Assembly: GCF_044755465.1 (NCBI RefSeq)
Contig: NZ_JBIVRB010000011.1
Span: 137,315-201,314, forward strand
From: Peterkaempfera sp044755465
GTDB lineage: Bacteria > Actinomycetota > Actinomycetes > Streptomycetales > Streptomycetaceae
Reading direction: 5' to 3'
Length of the DNA stretch: 64,000 bases
The notes beneath the pieces were generated by a model, which was given only the letters and a program-made list of their open reading frames with translations, ran no database searches and was not told where the DNA came from. Shown piece by piece: positions 51,823-61,322 of the stretch. The position numbers and the translations under genes are program-made. Every line of letters begins with the position of its first letter. Position 1 is the first letter of the stretch.

Positions 51823-52695
51823 GTGCGTACCCAGACGAACGACGCCGCTCCGCCCGGACGGCCCGCATCCCGCACCGCGGCGCAGTCCCAGGAGCAGCCG
51901 AGGTCGCACCTGACCCGTAGACAGCAGGTGGTCTTCGCGGCCGCGCTGCTGAGCTACCTGGCGGTGGTCGTCGGGGTGCTGGCCAACTCCTGGCTGGTCG
52001 ACCTGGACTGGGCCGCGATGCTGGCCAAGCCGTACAAGCGCTGGCCGCAGCCGCTGCCGTTCCTGAACATCTGGATCGTGGTCGGCCAGCGCGGTCCTTC
52101 CGCCATCGCCGCCTGCGCCTGGCTGATCTGGCGCAGCCACCGCACCCGCAGCACCCGGCCGCTGCTGATGATGGGCGCCGCGCTGCTGCTGCTCAACCTC
52201 ACGGTCGGCGCGGTGAAGATCGTCACCGGGCGGCTCGGCCCGCACTACGCCCACTACATCGGGTCGCCCGAGCTCTTCGCCGGCGGCCAGATCTTCCCCT
52301 CCGGGCACACCACCAACTCGGTCGTGACCTGGGGTGTCATCGCCTATCTGGCGGTGCGGATGCGCCGCACCGGCGCGGTGCTCGCCGGGGTCACGGCCGC
52401 CTCCATCGGGCTGACCACCGTCTACCTGGGCACCCACTGGGTCACCGATGTGGTGGCCGCCTGGGCGGCGGGGCTGCTGGTGCTGCTGGCGCTGCCGCTG
52501 CTGGAGCCCGCCGTCGCCGCCGCCGATCAGCGGATCAAGGCGCTGTGGCAGCGCGGGCGCGGCGGCCCGCCGGCGCCCGACTGGTCCCCGTGGGACGAGG
52601 CGGTGCAGGACGAGCTGGGCGGTGTGCCGGTGCCCCGGGACCGCGCGGCGGGACGGCCGGAGCAGTCGCCCGGCCGCAGCGGCGCGCCCGCCTGA
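51823..52695 (+). CDS. PAP2-family membrane phosphatase
   Basis: This 290-residue protein has about five membrane segments and the three PAP2 motifs: KIVTGRLGP, PSGHTTNS and THWVTDVVAAW. Such enzymes dephosphorylate lipid phosphates, for example phosphatidic acid or undecaprenyl pyrophosphate. GTG at 51823 lies about 8 bases after TAACGT, suggesting leaderless translation; ATG 51787 is an alternative. The hydrophilic C-terminal tail has WSPWDEAVQDELG. Confidence 0.92.
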   Translation: MRTQTNDAAPPGRPASRTAAQSQEQPRSHLTRRQQVVFAAALLSYLAVVVGVLANSWLVDLDWAAMLAKPYKRWPQPLPFLNIWIVVGQRGPSAIAACAWLIWRSHRTRSTRPLLMMGAALLLLNLTVGAVKIVTGRLGPHYAHYIGSPELFAGGQIFPSGHTTNSVVTWGVIAYLAVRMRRTGAVLAGVTAASIGLTTVYLGTHWVTDVVAAWAAGLLVLLALPLLEPAVAAADQRIKALWQRGRGGPPAPDWSPWDEAVQDELGGVPVPRDRAAGRPEQSPGRSGAPA

Positions 52696-52719
52696 GGCCC
52701 CGCGCCCGGCCGGTGCCGC

Positions 52720-52926
52720 TCAGCCGATCCAGCAGCGGACCACCCGGCCCTGGTCGGCGGCGAAGTTGATCCGCCCGATCAGGTACTCCAGAGTCACCAC
52801 CGCGCCCGGCGGCACCACCCGCACCGTGGTCCAGCCGCGCCGCCTGGCGGTCGCCTCCGCGTCCTCGGCGGCCATCCCCAGATAGCCCTCGGGGTCGTCG
52901 CGGGGCGGTCCGGTCTGCTCGGGCAT
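52720..52926 (-). CDS. small I78-like proteinase inhibitor protein
   Basis: This 68-residue protein reads PEGYLGMAAEDAEATARRRG, then WTTVRVV and ITGRINFAADQGRVVRCWIG-like LIGRINFAADQGRVVRCWIG, the fold-type of peptidase inhibitor I78/potato inhibitor I. The ATG at 52926 is favoured; a 95-residue frame from 53007 has a poor ribosome site. It is not secreted by a visible signal peptide. It is convergent with the PAP2 gene; its protease target is unknown. Confidence 0.75.
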   Translation of the reverse strand: MPEQTGPPRDDPEGYLGMAAEDAEATARRRGWTTVRVVPPGAVVTLEYLIGRINFAADQGRVVRCWIG

Positions 52927-53352
52927 GCCGCTGCACCTCACTCCTTCGGGGGACACCGGTTCGGCGTCCCCCACGTATCGTCCCGCCACGTCGTCCCGCC
53001 ACGTCATCCCGCCACGCTATGCGCCCGGGGCGGCCCGGCGGAAGCACCCGGCGGGCGCACCCCGGGGTATCGGCTTCATCACAGTCGTGAATGCGCCGCG
53101 CGCTCGCCGTGTACGGACTGAAATGCCTTCCCGCAATACGCGGCACCACTCCCCTCCCCCCGGGAATTCGCCCGCCGCCCGTCGCGGAATTCCGGTCGGC
53201 TCGATATCCGGCCGGGCGCGTCCGGCGGTGCGCGGTGAATGCGCCAGAGCCCGGCCGGATTCGATGGGACAGTGGTGCGCGCGGGTGCCGGCTGGCACAG
53301 TGAGCGCAGTACGCAGCACCACACCAGCCGCTTCCACCGGGGGCCAGCAGCG
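52927..53352. other. non-coding gap before BadF-type kinase gene
   Basis: This 426-base stretch carries no gene I can support. GGAATTC and GAATTCC form a small inverted repeat near 53160-53191. The promoter of the kinase gene should lie near its right end but was not recognised. Confidence 0.5.
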
Positions 53353-54423
53353 ATGCACCAGACCGGCCACTCCCCCGAGCCCGGCCCCGCCGCCGCGCCG
53401 GCCCCCGCACGGCCCGGCGCCGACCTGGTGCTCGGCCTGGACGTGGGCGGCACCGCCACCCGGGCGCTCCTCTGCGACCTGGCCGGCCACCGGCACGGCC
53501 GGGCCGTCAGCGGCGGCGGCAACCCGGCCGCCCACCGCACCCACCGGGCCGCCGCCGCGCTGTCGGTGGCGCTGCGCGGCGCGCTGGCCGAGGTGGACCC
53601 GCGCCGGGTCGGGCACGGGGTGGTCGGGCTGGCCGGCCGGCGGCTGCTGGCCCGCCCCGACGTCCGGGCGGCGCTGCGCCGGGTGTGGCAGGAAGCGGGC
53701 CTGGACTGCCCGATGACGGTGGTGCCCGACGCCGTGGCGGCCTTCGCCGCCGGGTCGGCCGCCGGCAGCGGGAGCGTGCTGATCTCCGGCACCGGGGCGA
53801 TCGCGGTCCGGATGGACCGCTGGGAGGAGGTCCGGCGCTCCGACGGGCTCGGCTGGCTGCTGGGCGACCTCGGCTCGGGCTTCTGGCTGGGCCGGGAGGC
53901 CGTCCGGGTGACGCTGGAGGCGCTGGCCGGGCGGGCGCACGCGCCGGTGCTGGCCCCGCTGGTGCTCACCGCGCTGCTGGGCGCCGCCGGGGACGGCCCC
54001 GACCCGGCCGCGCAGCCCGACCCGGGCGGTGCGCTGGCGGACCGGCTGGTGGCCGCCGTGTACGGGGGGCGGCCGGTGGAGCTGGCCCGGCTGGCGCCGC
54101 TGGTGACGGCGGCGGCGGAGCGGGACGACGCGGCGGCGGCCGGGATCGTGGAGGCGGCGGCGGGGCATCTGCTGGCGACGCTGGCCGCCGTACGCCGTCC
54201 GGGTGAGCGGACGCCGGTGGTGCTCTCCGGGTCGTGCCTGCTGTCCGGCGGGCCGCTGGGCCGGCTGGTGGTGCGCGGGATCGGGCGGCAGTGGCCCGGC
54301 GCCCAGGTGTGCCGGGCGCTGGACGGCGCGGCCGGCGCGGCGGTGCTGGCGGCGGACGCGCTGGGGCTGGACGAGGCGACGCTCGCCGCGATGCACCGGC
54401 GGCTGCTGGCCGAGCCGGACTGA
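53353..54423 (+). CDS. BadF/BadG-type N-acetylglucosamine kinase-like protein
   Basis: This 356-residue ASKHA-fold ATPase has phosphate 1 (LGLDVGGTATRALLCDLAG), the adenosine-side ISGTGAIAV loop and DGLGWLLGDLGSGFWLG, which match GlcNAc kinase-like BadF/BadG proteins. It probably phosphorylates an amino sugar in the cytosol. The start is ATG 53353 after a Pro/Ala-rich leader region. No sugar-specific genes surround it. Confidence 0.9.
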   Translation: MHQTGHSPEPGPAAAPAPARPGADLVLGLDVGGTATRALLCDLAGHRHGRAVSGGGNPAAHRTHRAAAALSVALRGALAEVDPRRVGHGVVGLAGRRLLARPDVRAALRRVWQEAGLDCPMTVVPDAVAAFAAGSAAGSGSVLISGTGAIAVRMDRWEEVRRSDGLGWLLGDLGSGFWLGREAVRVTLEALAGRAHAPVLAPLVLTALLGAAGDGPDPAAQPDPGGALADRLVAAVYGGRPVELARLAPLVTAAAERDDAAAAGIVEAAAGHLLATLAAVRRPGERTPVVLSGSCLLSGGPLGRLVVRGIGRQWPGAQVCRALDGAAGAAVLAADALGLDEATLAAMHRRLLAEPD

Positions 54424-54524
54424 CCGCCCGGGGCGGCGGGGACGCTGCGTCACCGGTTGGGATGTTTCCGCTCACCATGAGCGGTTACGCGGCTGGGTGG
54501 GCAACGATCTGGAAGGCCGCCTCC

Positions 54525-55481
54525 ATGACGACGTACGGATACTTCCTGTCCTGCGAGGAATTCCCACCGGCCGCCCTGCTGGAGCAGGCGCGGATGGCCG
54601 AGCAGGCCGGCTTCGAAGCACTCGCCATCTCCGACCACTACCACCCGTGGAACGACGAGCAGGGCAACAGCCCCTTCGTCTGGACGATGATCGGGGCGCT
54701 CTCCCAGGTCACCTCGCTGCCGGTGACCACGCTGGTCACCTGCCCGACCGTCCGGCTGCACCCGGCGGTGACCGCGCAGGCCGCCGCGACCTCCGGCGTG
54801 GTCACCGGCGGCCGGTTCCGGCTCGGGCTGGGCACCGGCGAGGCCCTCAACGAGCACATCCTGGGCGGCCCCTGGCCCGAGGCGCGGGTGCGGATCGAGA
54901 TGCTGGAGGAGGCCATCGGGGTGATGCGGCGGCTGTTCACCGGCGAGCAGGTCAGCCACCGGGGCACGCACTACACGGTGCAGAACGCCCGGCTGTACAC
55001 CCTCCCGGAGGAGCAGCTGCCGATCTACATCTCCGGCTTCGGCCCGCAGGCCGCCGCGCTGGCCGGCCGGATCGGCGACGGCTTCGTCACCATGGCGCCC
55101 GACGTCGAGCTGGTGGAGCGGTTCCGCAAGAGCGGCGGCGCGGACAAGCCGGTGATCGGCGGCACCAAGGTCTGCTGGAGCACGGACGCGGCCAGGGCGC
55201 GCAGCACCGCGCACCGGCTCTGGGCCACCGAGCAGCTGCCCGGCGAGCTGGCGCAGCTGCTGCCCACCCCCGCCCACTTCGCGCAGGCGTCGCAGCTGGT
55301 CACGGAGGAGATGGTGGGCTCCTCGGTGGTCTGCGGCGACGACGTGGCGGAGCACGCCGCGGCGCTGCGGGAGTACACCGCCGCCGGTTTCGACGAGGTG
55401 TACGTCGCGCAGATCGGCCCCGACCAGCGGGGCTTCTTCGACTTCTACCGCAGCCAGGTGCTGCCGCAGCTCGCGGACTGA
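54525..55481 (+). CDS. F420-dependent LLM-class oxidoreductase (TIGR03557 type)
   Basis: This 318-residue TIM-barrel enzyme belongs to the luciferase-like monooxygenase group that uses coenzyme F420, close to glucose-6-phosphate dehydrogenase (Fgd) and TIGR03557 proteins. Typical segments are AISDHYHPWNDEQGNSPFVW, GRFRLGLGTGEALNEHI and LPIYISGFGPQAAALAGRIG. The ATG at 54525 has GGAAGG 8 bases upstream. It precedes a TPP enzyme by 58 bases in the same direction. Confidence 0.93.
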   Translation: MTTYGYFLSCEEFPPAALLEQARMAEQAGFEALAISDHYHPWNDEQGNSPFVWTMIGALSQVTSLPVTTLVTCPTVRLHPAVTAQAAATSGVVTGGRFRLGLGTGEALNEHILGGPWPEARVRIEMLEEAIGVMRRLFTGEQVSHRGTHYTVQNARLYTLPEEQLPIYISGFGPQAAALAGRIGDGFVTMAPDVELVERFRKSGGADKPVIGGTKVCWSTDAARARSTAHRLWATEQLPGELAQLLPTPAHFAQASQLVTEEMVGSSVVCGDDVAEHAAALREYTAAGFDEVYVAQIGPDQRGFFDFYRSQVLPQLAD

Positions 55482-55539
55482 CCCGGCGGGGCCCCACCCC
55501 GGGCGGCACGACCAGGACCACGATCGCGAACGGAGAACC

Positions 55540-57339
55540 ATGTCCAGCACCAAGGTGTCCGACTACATCCTGCAACGGCTGCGCGACTGGGACGTCGAGC
55601 ATGTCTTCGCCTACCCGGGCGACGGCATCAACGGCCTGCTCGCGGCCTGGGGCCGGGCCGAGGACCGGCCGAAGTTCATCCAGGCGCGGCACGAGGAGAT
55701 GGCCGCCTTCGAGGCGGTGGGCTACGCCAAGTTCTCCGGCCGGGTGGGGGTCTGCGCGGCGACGTCCGGCCCCGGCGCCATCCATCTGCTGAACGGGCTG
55801 TACGACGCCAAGCTGGACCACGTCCCGGTGGTCGCGATCGTCGGGCAGACCGACCGCAGCGCGATGGGCGGCTCGTACCAGCAGGAGGTCGACCTGCTGA
55901 GCCTGTACAAGGACGTCGCCTCGGAGTTCTGCGAGATGGTGACCGTCCCCGAGCAGCTGCCCAACGTCCTGGACCGGGCGATCCGCACCGCGTACGCCAG
56001 GCACACCGTGACCGCCGTGATCGTCCCGGCGGACGTGCAGGAGCTGGAGTACTCGGCGCCCACCCACGCCTTCAAGATGGTGCCCTCCAGCCTGGGGCTC
56101 GCCCACTACGCGCCGATCCCCGCCGACGAGGAGCTGCGCCGGGCGGCGGAGCTGCTGAACGCGGGCGAGAAGGTGGCCGTCCTGGTCGGGCAGGGCGCCC
56201 GGTCGGCCAGGGCGGAGGTGGTGGAGGCCGCCGAGCTGCTGGGCGCGGGCGTCGCCAAGGCGCTGCTGGGCAAGGACGTGCTGCCGGACGACCTGCCGTT
56301 CGTCACCGGGTCGATCGGGCTGCTGGGCACCCGGCCGTCGTACGAGATGATGCGGGACTGCGACACCCTGCTGGTGATCGGCTCCAGCTTCCCGTACACC
56401 CAGTTCCTGCCGGAGTTCGGCCAGGCCAGGGCGGTGCAGATCGACATCGATCCCTCCATGGTCGGGCTGCGCTACCCGTTCGAGATCAATCTGGTGGGGG
56501 ACTCCCGGGAGACGCTGAAGCGGCTGCTGCCGCTGCTGCGCCGCAAGGAGCAGCGGTCCTGGCGGGAGCGGGTGGCGGCCGATGTCACCCGCTGGTGGGA
56601 GGTGATGGGGCGCCGGGCGGCGGCCGGGGCGCATCCGATCAACCCGGAGTACGTGGTGGGCGCGCTGGACCCGCTGCTGCCGCTGGACGCGATCCTCACC
56701 GCCGACTCGGGTTCGGCCGCCAACTGGTACGCCCGGCATGTGCGGATGCGCGGCACGATGCGCGGGTCGCTCTCGGGCACCCTGGCGACCATGGGGCCGG
56801 GCGTGCCGTACGCCATCGGCGCCAAGTTCGCCCACCCGGAGCGGCCGGTGATCGCGCTGGTCGGGGATGGCGCGATGCAGATGAACGGCCTGGCGGAGCT
56901 GATCACCGCGGGCAAGTACTGGCGGGAGTGGAGCGATCCCCGGCTGGTGGTGGGCGTCTTCAACAACCAGGACCTCAACCAGGTGACCTGGGAGATGCGG
57001 GCGATGCAGGGGGCGCCGCAGTTCGAGCCCTCGCAGTCGCTGCCCGATGTGCCGTACGCGGACATCGCGGTGCGGCTCGGGCTGCGCGGCGTCCGGGTGG
57101 AGAAGCCGCAGGAGGTCGAGCCGGCCTGGCGGGAGGCGCTGGCGGCGGACCGGCCGTGCGTGGTGGAGTTCGTCACCGACCCGGCGGTGCCGCCGATCCC
57201 GCCGCATGCCTCCTGGGAGCAGATCGAGTCGGTCGCCTCGGCCGTGCTGCACGGCGACAGCGACCGGGCGGGCATGGTCCGGCAGGGCGTCAGGGCGAAG
57301 ATCCAGGAGTTCCTGCCGGGCGGGAAGGGCAAGGGGTGA
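55540..57339 (+). CDS. thiamine-pyrophosphate-dependent enzyme, pyruvate oxidase-like
   Basis: This 599-residue enzyme has the three domains of the PoxB/acetolactate-synthase family: the TPP-activating Glu in QARHEEMAAF, the FAD-like middle domain, and the C-terminal TPP motif VGDGAMQMNGLAELITAG with NNQDLNQVTWE (GDG at 442-444). Pyruvate decarboxylation to acetyl or acetate products is likely. The start ATG has GGAGAACC just before it. It follows the F420 enzyme, so the two may be co-transcribed; the metabolic link is unclear. Confidence 0.93.
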   Translation: MSSTKVSDYILQRLRDWDVEHVFAYPGDGINGLLAAWGRAEDRPKFIQARHEEMAAFEAVGYAKFSGRVGVCAATSGPGAIHLLNGLYDAKLDHVPVVAIVGQTDRSAMGGSYQQEVDLLSLYKDVASEFCEMVTVPEQLPNVLDRAIRTAYARHTVTAVIVPADVQELEYSAPTHAFKMVPSSLGLAHYAPIPADEELRRAAELLNAGEKVAVLVGQGARSARAEVVEAAELLGAGVAKALLGKDVLPDDLPFVTGSIGLLGTRPSYEMMRDCDTLLVIGSSFPYTQFLPEFGQARAVQIDIDPSMVGLRYPFEINLVGDSRETLKRLLPLLRRKEQRSWRERVAADVTRWWEVMGRRAAAGAHPINPEYVVGALDPLLPLDAILTADSGSAANWYARHVRMRGTMRGSLSGTLATMGPGVPYAIGAKFAHPERPVIALVGDGAMQMNGLAELITAGKYWREWSDPRLVVGVFNNQDLNQVTWEMRAMQGAPQFEPSQSLPDVPYADIAVRLGLRGVRVEKPQEVEPAWREALAADRPCVVEFVTDPAVPPIPPHASWEQIESVASAVLHGDSDRAGMVRQGVRAKIQEFLPGGKGKG

Positions 57340-57381
57340 GGACGCTGTCGCGGCGCGGCCGGACGGGTGGCGGCGCGGGGT

Positions 57382-57972
57382 TCAGGCGTTGCGGCCGAGC
57401 AGGGCCAGCAGCTTGGTCTGCTCATCGGCGTCGTCGGAGACCTTGACCGGGCCGCCGAAGAAGCCACTGGCCGGCAGCTGGTCGGCGTACGGCTCGACCT
57501 CGCGCCGGGCGAAGCCGACCAGCTCCGGCGCGAGCCGGGTGTCGCCGCCGGTGGCGCGGGCCAGGTCCCAGGTGTGCACGGCGGCGTCCATCGCCAGCTG
57601 GCTGCAGTACTTCACCGCCGGGGTCGCGCCGGACGACAGTCGGACGGTACGGTCCAGCGCGCCGTGCCGGGTGAACGCCTCCCGGGCGGCGGTGGCGGCG
57701 TGTCGCCAGGCGGCCGCCGGGTCGTCGCCCAGCCGGTCGCCGGCGAAGCGGTCCCCGACCTCCTCCAGGGTGGCGCCCTCCATCAGCGGCGGCACCCAGA
57801 GCTGTTCCACGGTCAGATGGTTGACCAGGTCGCGCACTGTCCACTCGCTGCACGGGGTGGGCGCGGACCACTGGTTGGCGCCCACGGCCCGCACCCGGCG
57901 GCCGAAGGAGGCGAGCGCCTCGGCGTGCATCCTGAGCACCTCTTCCTGCTCATCGGTCAGGGTGTGCGCCAT
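57382..57972 (-). CDS. TIGR03086-type DinB/mycothiol-dependent-like protein
   Basis: This 196-residue protein has an N-terminal four-helix DinB-like metal-binding domain (NQWSAPTPCSEWTVRDLVNH, MDAAVHTWDLARAT) of the maleylpyruvate isomerase/TIGR03086 type. Such proteins often use mycothiol, the main thiol in actinobacteria. The ATG at 57972 has a modest GAGG upstream; the longer frame to 58137 is doubtful. It is separated from the upstream SDR by a 237-base gap that carries a hairpin. Confidence 0.88.
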   Translation of the reverse strand: MAHTLTDEQEEVLRMHAEALASFGRRVRAVGANQWSAPTPCSEWTVRDLVNHLTVEQLWVPPLMEGATLEEVGDRFAGDRLGDDPAAAWRHAATAAREAFTRHGALDRTVRLSSGATPAVKYCSQLAMDAAVHTWDLARATGGDTRLAPELVGFARREVEPYADQLPASGFFGGPVKVSDDADEQTKLLALLGRNA

Positions 57973-58174
57973 CGGGCCGCCTCGTCTCCGGTGCTGGGCC
58001 GGGGGCGGTCCGCTCCGCAGGGGCCGTACTCTCCCGGGGCCTCCGGGGTGCCCGGAGCCGCCCTGCGCCTGCCCGCTGCGTACAGGCGACACACCGGGGG
58101 CCGGCGGGCGCCGCACGAACGGCCCAGTACGGGGCACGCGGTACGGGGGCGCGCAGCGCGGGGGCGCGCCCAGC

Positions 58175-58206
58175 GGGCGCGGGGCGCCCCATCGCAGCCC
58201 GCGCCC
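58175..58206. terminator. hairpin downstream of the SDR gene
   Basis: GGGCGCGGG (58175-58183) and CCCGCGCCC (58198-58206) form a perfect 9-bp stem with a 14-base loop, just after the SDR stop at 58210 on the minus strand. The sequence around it is GCGC-rich, so some chance pairing is possible. Confidence 0.55.
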
Positions 58207-58209
58207 CGT

Positions 58210-59256
58210 TCAGCGCCCGCGTGAGGCGCGGGCCGCGAGCACCCCGGCCGCGCCCGCGCCGAGCGCCGCGCCGGCGCCCAGCAGACCGTGGTGGCGCGAG
58301 GCCCACGCCTGCGCGCTGCGCGGATGCGCCCGGTTGCCGAACCGGCCGTGCGCGCCGAAGTCGGGCCCGCCGGGGCCGTCGGCCGGTTCCCACAGGTTGC
58401 CCTGGCTGTCCTGCGGCTGCTCCTCGGGCGTCTGCTGCGACTCGTAACCGGTACGGGCCAGATAGCGGTCCAGCAGGCCGGGCGCCACCGCGTTGGCGAT
58501 CAGCGTCGCGGCGGTGCTGCCGCCCACCCAGTACTCGCGGCGGCCCGGGTACTCGGCGGCGTACGTCACCGCGCGGGCCGCCACCTCGGGCTGGTAGACC
58601 GGCGGCACCGGCTGGGCGCGACGCGGCAGCCTGCTGAGCAGCCAGTCGAACTGCGGGGTGTTCATGGCCGGCAGCTGCACCATGGTCACCCGGACCCGGG
58701 TCCCGCTGTGCAGCAGCTCGCAGCGGAGCGCCTCGTTGAAGCCCTGGACGGCGTGCTTGGCCCCGCTGTAGGCGGTCTGCAACGGGATGCCCCGGTAGGC
58801 GAGCGCCGAGCCGACCTGCACCACGGTGCCGTGGTCACGCGGCAGCATCCGCCGCAGGGCGGAGCGGGTGGCGTACACATAGCCGAGGTAGGTGACCTCG
58901 GTGGTGCGGCGGAACTCCTCGGGGTCGATCTCGGTGAAGGGCGCGAAGACGGACGAGAAGGCGTCGTTGACCCAGACGTCGAGCGGGCCGAACTCCCGCT
59001 CGACCTGCTCGGCGGCCCGCTCGACGGCCCGGTGGTCGGCCACGTCGACCGGGACGGCCAACGCCTCGCCGCCCGCGGCCTGCACCTGCTCGGCGGCGGC
59101 CTGCAACCCGCGTTCGCCGCGGGCCAGCAGGGCCACCCGGTCACCGAGGGCGCCGAACCGGACCGCGGTGGCCCGCCCGACGCCGCCACTGGCGCCGGTG
59201 ACCACCACGGTCCGCGGAATGTGGGCGCTGCGGCGCCCGCGCTTGGACAACTGCAC
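58210..59256 (-). CDS. SDR-family oxidoreductase with C-terminal membrane tail
   Basis: This 348-residue protein has an SDR domain (VVVTGASGGVGRATAVRFGA, catalytic YSGAKHAVQGF) and about 75 extra residues: a polar linker (QQTPEEQPQDSQGNLWEPAD) and a Gly/Ala-rich hydrophobic tail (HHGLLGAGAALGAGAAGVLA) that may anchor it. The GTG at 59256 has GAGG 10 bases upstream. The extended tail is not part of an ordinary SDR. It lies near a family 2 glycosyltransferase gene read in the same direction. Confidence 0.9.
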   Translation of the reverse strand: MQLSKRGRRSAHIPRTVVVTGASGGVGRATAVRFGALGDRVALLARGERGLQAAAEQVQAAGGEALAVPVDVADHRAVERAAEQVEREFGPLDVWVNDAFSSVFAPFTEIDPEEFRRTTEVTYLGYVYATRSALRRMLPRDHGTVVQVGSALAYRGIPLQTAYSGAKHAVQGFNEALRCELLHSGTRVRVTMVQLPAMNTPQFDWLLSRLPRRAQPVPPVYQPEVAARAVTYAAEYPGRREYWVGGSTAATLIANAVAPGLLDRYLARTGYESQQTPEEQPQDSQGNLWEPADGPGGPDFGAHGRFGNRAHPRSAQAWASRHHGLLGAGAALGAGAAGVLAARASRGR

Positions 59257-59351
59257 GGGAATCGGTCCTCCGTCGGCGAGGCGGGTGCGGGTAGGAGTAC
59301 GGGACTGCCGGGCGCCTGCCCGGCGGGCGAGCGCTCATGCCCGCCCCGGCG

Positions 59352-60143
59352 TCACCGGCCGTCGTACGCGGGCCGGACCCGCTCGGCCGGCGGCCAGGAG
59401 AGCGCCGAAATGGTGTCGCCGAAGCCGCCCCTGGCCCGTACGCTGCGCCGCGCCGAGGTGATCACCGGCAGGTCCGCCGCCCGCCGGACCGGGCGGCCCA
59501 GGGCCTCCAGCGCGGCCACCAGGGCGTGGTCCTCCCCCACCGCCAGCGCCGTGAAGCCGCCCGCCGAGCGGTAGGCGTCGGCCCGCACCCCCAGGTTGGC
59601 GCCGTGCACATGGGGGTGCTCGGCGCGCGGCCCGCTGCGTGCCACCGGCTTGGGCGCGGTCTCCACGGCCGGGCGGACCGGGGTCGCGTACTGCCGTTGG
59701 AACTTCTCGGCGGTGCCCGGCGGGTGCTCGGACCAGTCCAGCACCTGCACCGTGCCCAGCACCGCGTCCCAGCCCTGCTCCGCGTACGCCAGCTGCCGGG
59801 CCAGCCAGCCGTACGGCACCCTGCTGTCCGCGTCGGTGTGGGCCAGCCACACCTCGCCCGGCGCGGGCGCCCCACTGGGCGTCAGCACGGCGGCCAGCGC
59901 CCGGTCGGTGCCACGGGCTCGGGCGGCGCCGACGTTGCGGGCCAGGATGGTGGCCACCTCGGCTCCGGCGTGCCGGGCGATGGCGGCCGTACGGTCGCGG
60001 CAGCTGTCCGCCACCACCACGATCCGCACCGGGAGGCCCTGCACCAGCGGATGGCGGACCGCCCGGCGCACGGAGGCCAGGCAGCCCCCGAGCAGTCGCT
60101 CCTCGTCGCGGGCGGGGACGACGACGGCGATGGCACGGATCAT
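59352..60143 (-). CDS. family 2 glycosyltransferase
   Basis: This 263-residue GT-A enzyme starts MIRAIAVVVPARDEERLLGG, the family N-terminus, and carries the DxD-containing HTDADSRVPYGW for nucleotide-sugar metal binding. The ATG at 60143 has AGGAGG close by. No membrane segments are seen. It resembles cytosolic GT2 proteins that modify polyols or lipids; donor and acceptor are unknown. Direct-strand neighbours are the SDR (downstream) and a 413-base gap (upstream). Confidence 0.9.
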   Translation of the reverse strand: MIRAIAVVVPARDEERLLGGCLASVRRAVRHPLVQGLPVRIVVVADSCRDRTAAIARHAGAEVATILARNVGAARARGTDRALAAVLTPSGAPAPGEVWLAHTDADSRVPYGWLARQLAYAEQGWDAVLGTVQVLDWSEHPPGTAEKFQRQYATPVRPAVETAPKPVARSGPRAEHPHVHGANLGVRADAYRSAGGFTALAVGEDHALVAALEALGRPVRRAADLPVITSARRSVRARGGFGDTISALSWPPAERVRPAYDGR

Positions 60144-60556
60144 GGACGGACCCTCCTGGTGGCGTCGGACGGACCGGCTCGACCGCCTCGGCGCGCGGCC
60201 GGACGGCGGGCGCCGAAGGCGGAGCTGGGTGTGCGAGGAACCGGTCGGGCGCGCGGGGGTGCGCACGGCGCCGAGGAACCCTCTGCGGCCACGGTGTCAC
60301 GGCGGGGCCCGATGCCGCGCGGGGCGGTTCGGCCCACGGCCTTCCCTTCACCCGACTGGGCGTGCGGACCGGGTCGGCGGCCGTCGTCCGGACTGACCTG
60401 CTCCGCTTCGTGTCCGGACCGCCGGATCGGGTACGCGAACTGCTGGGTGGCCCAGGAGCGCGCACCGGACCCGCACGGCGCGGGGCCCGTACCGCGCGAC
60501 CCCGGGCCGCTGCGGGCCGCTCCGGCCATGGACCACGACGCTGGAGGCACGAGACC
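60144..60556. other. non-coding divergent gap
   Basis: This 413-base stretch separates the minus-strand glycosyltransferase from a plus-strand membrane protein. I see no gene, strong hairpin or clear promoter hexamers in it. Confidence 0.5.
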
Positions 60557-61018
60557 ATGCGGCAGAACATCCCCAATCGCGACCGAGGCGCGGCCGGGGG
60601 GACCGACGCGCCGCGCACCTCCCCGCACGGCATGCCGCTGGAGGGGCAGGGCATACCGGGCCTGCGCAGCCGGATCCGGCCGACCGACACCGAGCTGCCC
60701 GACCGGCACACCACCTATGACATCACCGGGCGGCGCCGCGACCGCCGGGGCGTGCTCCCCGACGGCGCGAAACTGTCGGACCTGCGGATCTTCCTGGCGA
60801 GCGTGTTCGCCCCGCTGCTGCTGGTGGGCGCGGCGATCTTCGCCTTCCTGGCGTCGCTGGCCGCAGGCGGCAGCACGGCGCGCAGCGCCTATGTGTGGGT
60901 GGCGGTGGCGCTGTTCGTGCTCTCGGTGGGTGCGGCGCTGGACGTCGGCCAGTCGGTCTGGCGCCGTCGGCGGCGGGAGCAGCGGCGGCGGGCCGGGAGG
61001 GCGGCCGCCGAGCGCTGA
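60557..61018 (+). CDS. small two-helix membrane protein
   Basis: This 153-residue protein has a polar N-terminal half (GIPGLRSRIRPTDTELPDRH) and two hydrophobic segments (around residues 78-100 and 110-130), followed by a strongly basic tail (SVWRRRRREQRRRAG). It matches a set of uncharacterised actinobacterial membrane proteins in form, but I cannot name a family. The ATG at 60557 has GGAGG 9 bases upstream. Confidence 0.75.
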   Translation: MRQNIPNRDRGAAGGTDAPRTSPHGMPLEGQGIPGLRSRIRPTDTELPDRHTTYDITGRRRDRRGVLPDGAKLSDLRIFLASVFAPLLLVGAAIFAFLASLAAGGSTARSAYVWVAVALFVLSVGAALDVGQSVWRRRRREQRRRAGRAAAER

Positions 61019-61038
61019 CCGCGCGCGGCAGGTGACCG

Positions 61039-61068
61039 AGTGCCCGGGGCCGGACGGCCCCGGGCACT
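61039..61068. terminator. perfect 13-bp hairpin
   Basis: AGTGCCCGGGGCC (61039-61051) and GGCCCCGGGCACT (61056-61068) form a perfect stem with a GGAC loop, 20 bases after the membrane protein stop. The rest of the 304-base gap before the next gene has no gene; it must hold that gene's promoter. Confidence 0.9.
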
Positions 61069-61322
61069 CTGCTGTCCGCCGTTCGAACAGAAAGGTGCGG
61101 TGGCCGCAGTGGATTCACTCGAATTGCTGAGGAAACGACAGATTCGATTGGATCGATGCGCGATTCCCGACCGAAAGTGACCGTTTGATGGCGCAGGGTC
61201 ATTCAAAGCGGCGAATCCGCATATGCGCGGCGCCTGCGGTCCCTAGGGTCACCTGTGCCCCACCGAACCGTCGCCCCCGAGTCGGCGGCCGGTCCCCTAC
61301 GCCTACCGGAGGAACTCACGCC